Source of the DNA: Vanilla planifolia
Lineage: Eukaryota; Streptophyta; Magnoliopsida; Asparagales; Orchidaceae
Assembly (NCBI GenBank): GCA_023846275.1
Contig: CM043870.1
Coordinates: forward strand, 3,347,527 to 3,411,526
Reading direction: 5' to 3'
Length of the DNA: 64,000 bases
Each line of letters starts with the position of its first letter. The stretch's first letter is position 1. Shown here in pieces: positions 63,101 through 64,000 of this stretch. A program made the translations under genes and the position numbers. The notes under the pieces are model-generated. The model did no database searches and had not been told where the DNA came from. It saw only the letters and a list, made by a program, of their open reading frames with translations.

Positions 63101-64000
63101 GTGTTATCATTTCATTTTACTAAAATACAACAATCTATATAATTGAACTTCTTTATATAATTTAACAAACCAAGCAAGAATCGACTTTCTCACATATTAA
63201 GAAAATCATCATAATCTTAGAAAGTGCTACGAAAGATAGATATTGAAATATCTATTAAGATATGAGATTAAAATATTTGATCATAATGAAATATTTAGTA
63301 AATTACAATTAAAATGTGTTATTAAAAGTATTTTTATATTTTTTTTATGTTGATATAATTAATATTTATTTATATTTTTCAAATGTCCAAATTATACTTG
63401 TGAGTGTTGCTATAAAAATAGTTAAAGAGTTGAGTATAATCACCATCATCAAACTCTACAAGATGATAGTTTGAAACTCATAGAGAAATGGATCTACAAG
63501 TTGGAGGAGATGATCAACAAACTGAGACAAATGGGGGTATTGCCAAGCTCAAGGAAGGCAATGAATGACAATCAACGAGTTAAATGAGGCCACAATCAAC
63601 GAGGTCAAGAAGGGAATGTTCTATGACATCGAACAACAGACAATTGATGAACTTAAGGAGCATCAACAAAGTGACATTTGAGCTTCTAAGAAAGAAGAAC
63701 AAGTTGACTATGATTTTAGTTGAAAAAAGACGAAACTAATGACAAACAACTAGAATCACAATCAAAACAAAATGAAAAAAATGAACCAAAACATAAGATT
63801 TGTTTGTTTTTGACTTTTGTAGATGTGTCAATCAAACTTTCACCTTTAGGTTATGTGTTGGATTCATCAATGTAGTTGTTCTATTTTTAACCTTAAAAAA
63901 ACGTTTTTTTGTGACTATTTAATATAATTCTTTTTGAAACGATCTATATTCGATTGATCTGATGTATTTGGTTATTCATTCGAACTTGGTTTGAACAGCA
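60129..64000. other. AT-rich intergenic DNA, no gene recognised
   Basis: The tract is strongly AT-rich with a (TA)n run at about 60880-60900 and a degenerate minisatellite at 61840-62195. A purine-rich, weakly coding-like stretch lies at 63480-63720 (for example INELNEATINEVKKGMFYDIE when one shift is allowed), but I cannot assign it. The minus frame at 60967-61197 is low-complexity Phe/Ile/Leu and is not supported. Confidence 0.5.
61840..62195 (+). repeat. Decayed minisatellite, unit about 40-50 bp
   Basis: A unit of the type AAGGTGAGACATAATTTTGA followed by GTGATATTGATACTGCTAT recurs about seven times with heavy drift. Each copy keeps a GA(G/T)(A/T)T(A/G)A..CTTGAGTG core, then (G)ATA(T/A)T(G/A)AT and a short ACGA/GTAA/TCAT end. 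Clear copies start near 61845, 61928, 61965, 62041, 62083 and 62150. Spacing is uneven because of indels. Confidence 0.6.

Overview
This window is nuclear DNA of a flowering plant. It has intron-bearing genes with plant GT-AG borders, plant-specific protein families (MED4, LARP1, FD-type bZIP) and plant LTR retrotransposons of the Tekay, Tat and Copia groups. GC-rich first exons in the MED4 and bZIP genes, AT-rich surroundings and very long transposon-filled introns would suit a monocot or an early-diverging angiosperm. I cannot name a species from the sequence.

Layout. 1-3411 is AT-rich DNA with no gene I can support. A single-exon Mediator subunit 4 gene lies on the minus strand (3412-4653). 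It faces, across a shared promoter of about 0.8 kb with a GA tract, a La-related protein 1 gene (LARP1b/c type) on the plus strand. I reassembled LARP1 as six exons from 5429 to 42876. The first four exons are compact (5429-6792), then come a 19.05-kb intron, a 72-bp exon (25847-25918), a 16.75-kb intron and the last coding exon (42667-42876). All phases agree, giving 459 residues. The two giant introns hold decayed retrotransposons: a chromovirus-like gypsy and a Copia element in the first, and a Tat-lineage gypsy in the second. About 1 kb downstream on the same strand is a three-exon group-A bZIP gene of the FD type (43895-44577), with a heptad leucine zipper, the C-terminal RTSSAP motif and an apparent GC-AG first intron.

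Downstream of about 4.9 kb of AT-rich DNA sits a complete, young Tekay-type chromovirus on the minus strand (49448-60123). It has 3.07-kb LTRs, a 5-bp target-site duplication, an initiator-Met PBS, a PPT and one intact 1468-residue gag-pol frame. The rest (60129-64000) is AT-rich with a decayed minisatellite.

The host genes act in transcription (MED4), mRNA binding and turnover (LARP1) and flowering control (FD). They are not an operon, but a LARP1c-FD neighbourhood is also known in Arabidopsis (At4g35890-At4g35900), which supports both identifications and suggests conserved microsynteny. I found no new kind of system. The most notable items are the giant LARP1 introns, the microsynteny, the GC-AG intron in FD and the fresh chromovirus.
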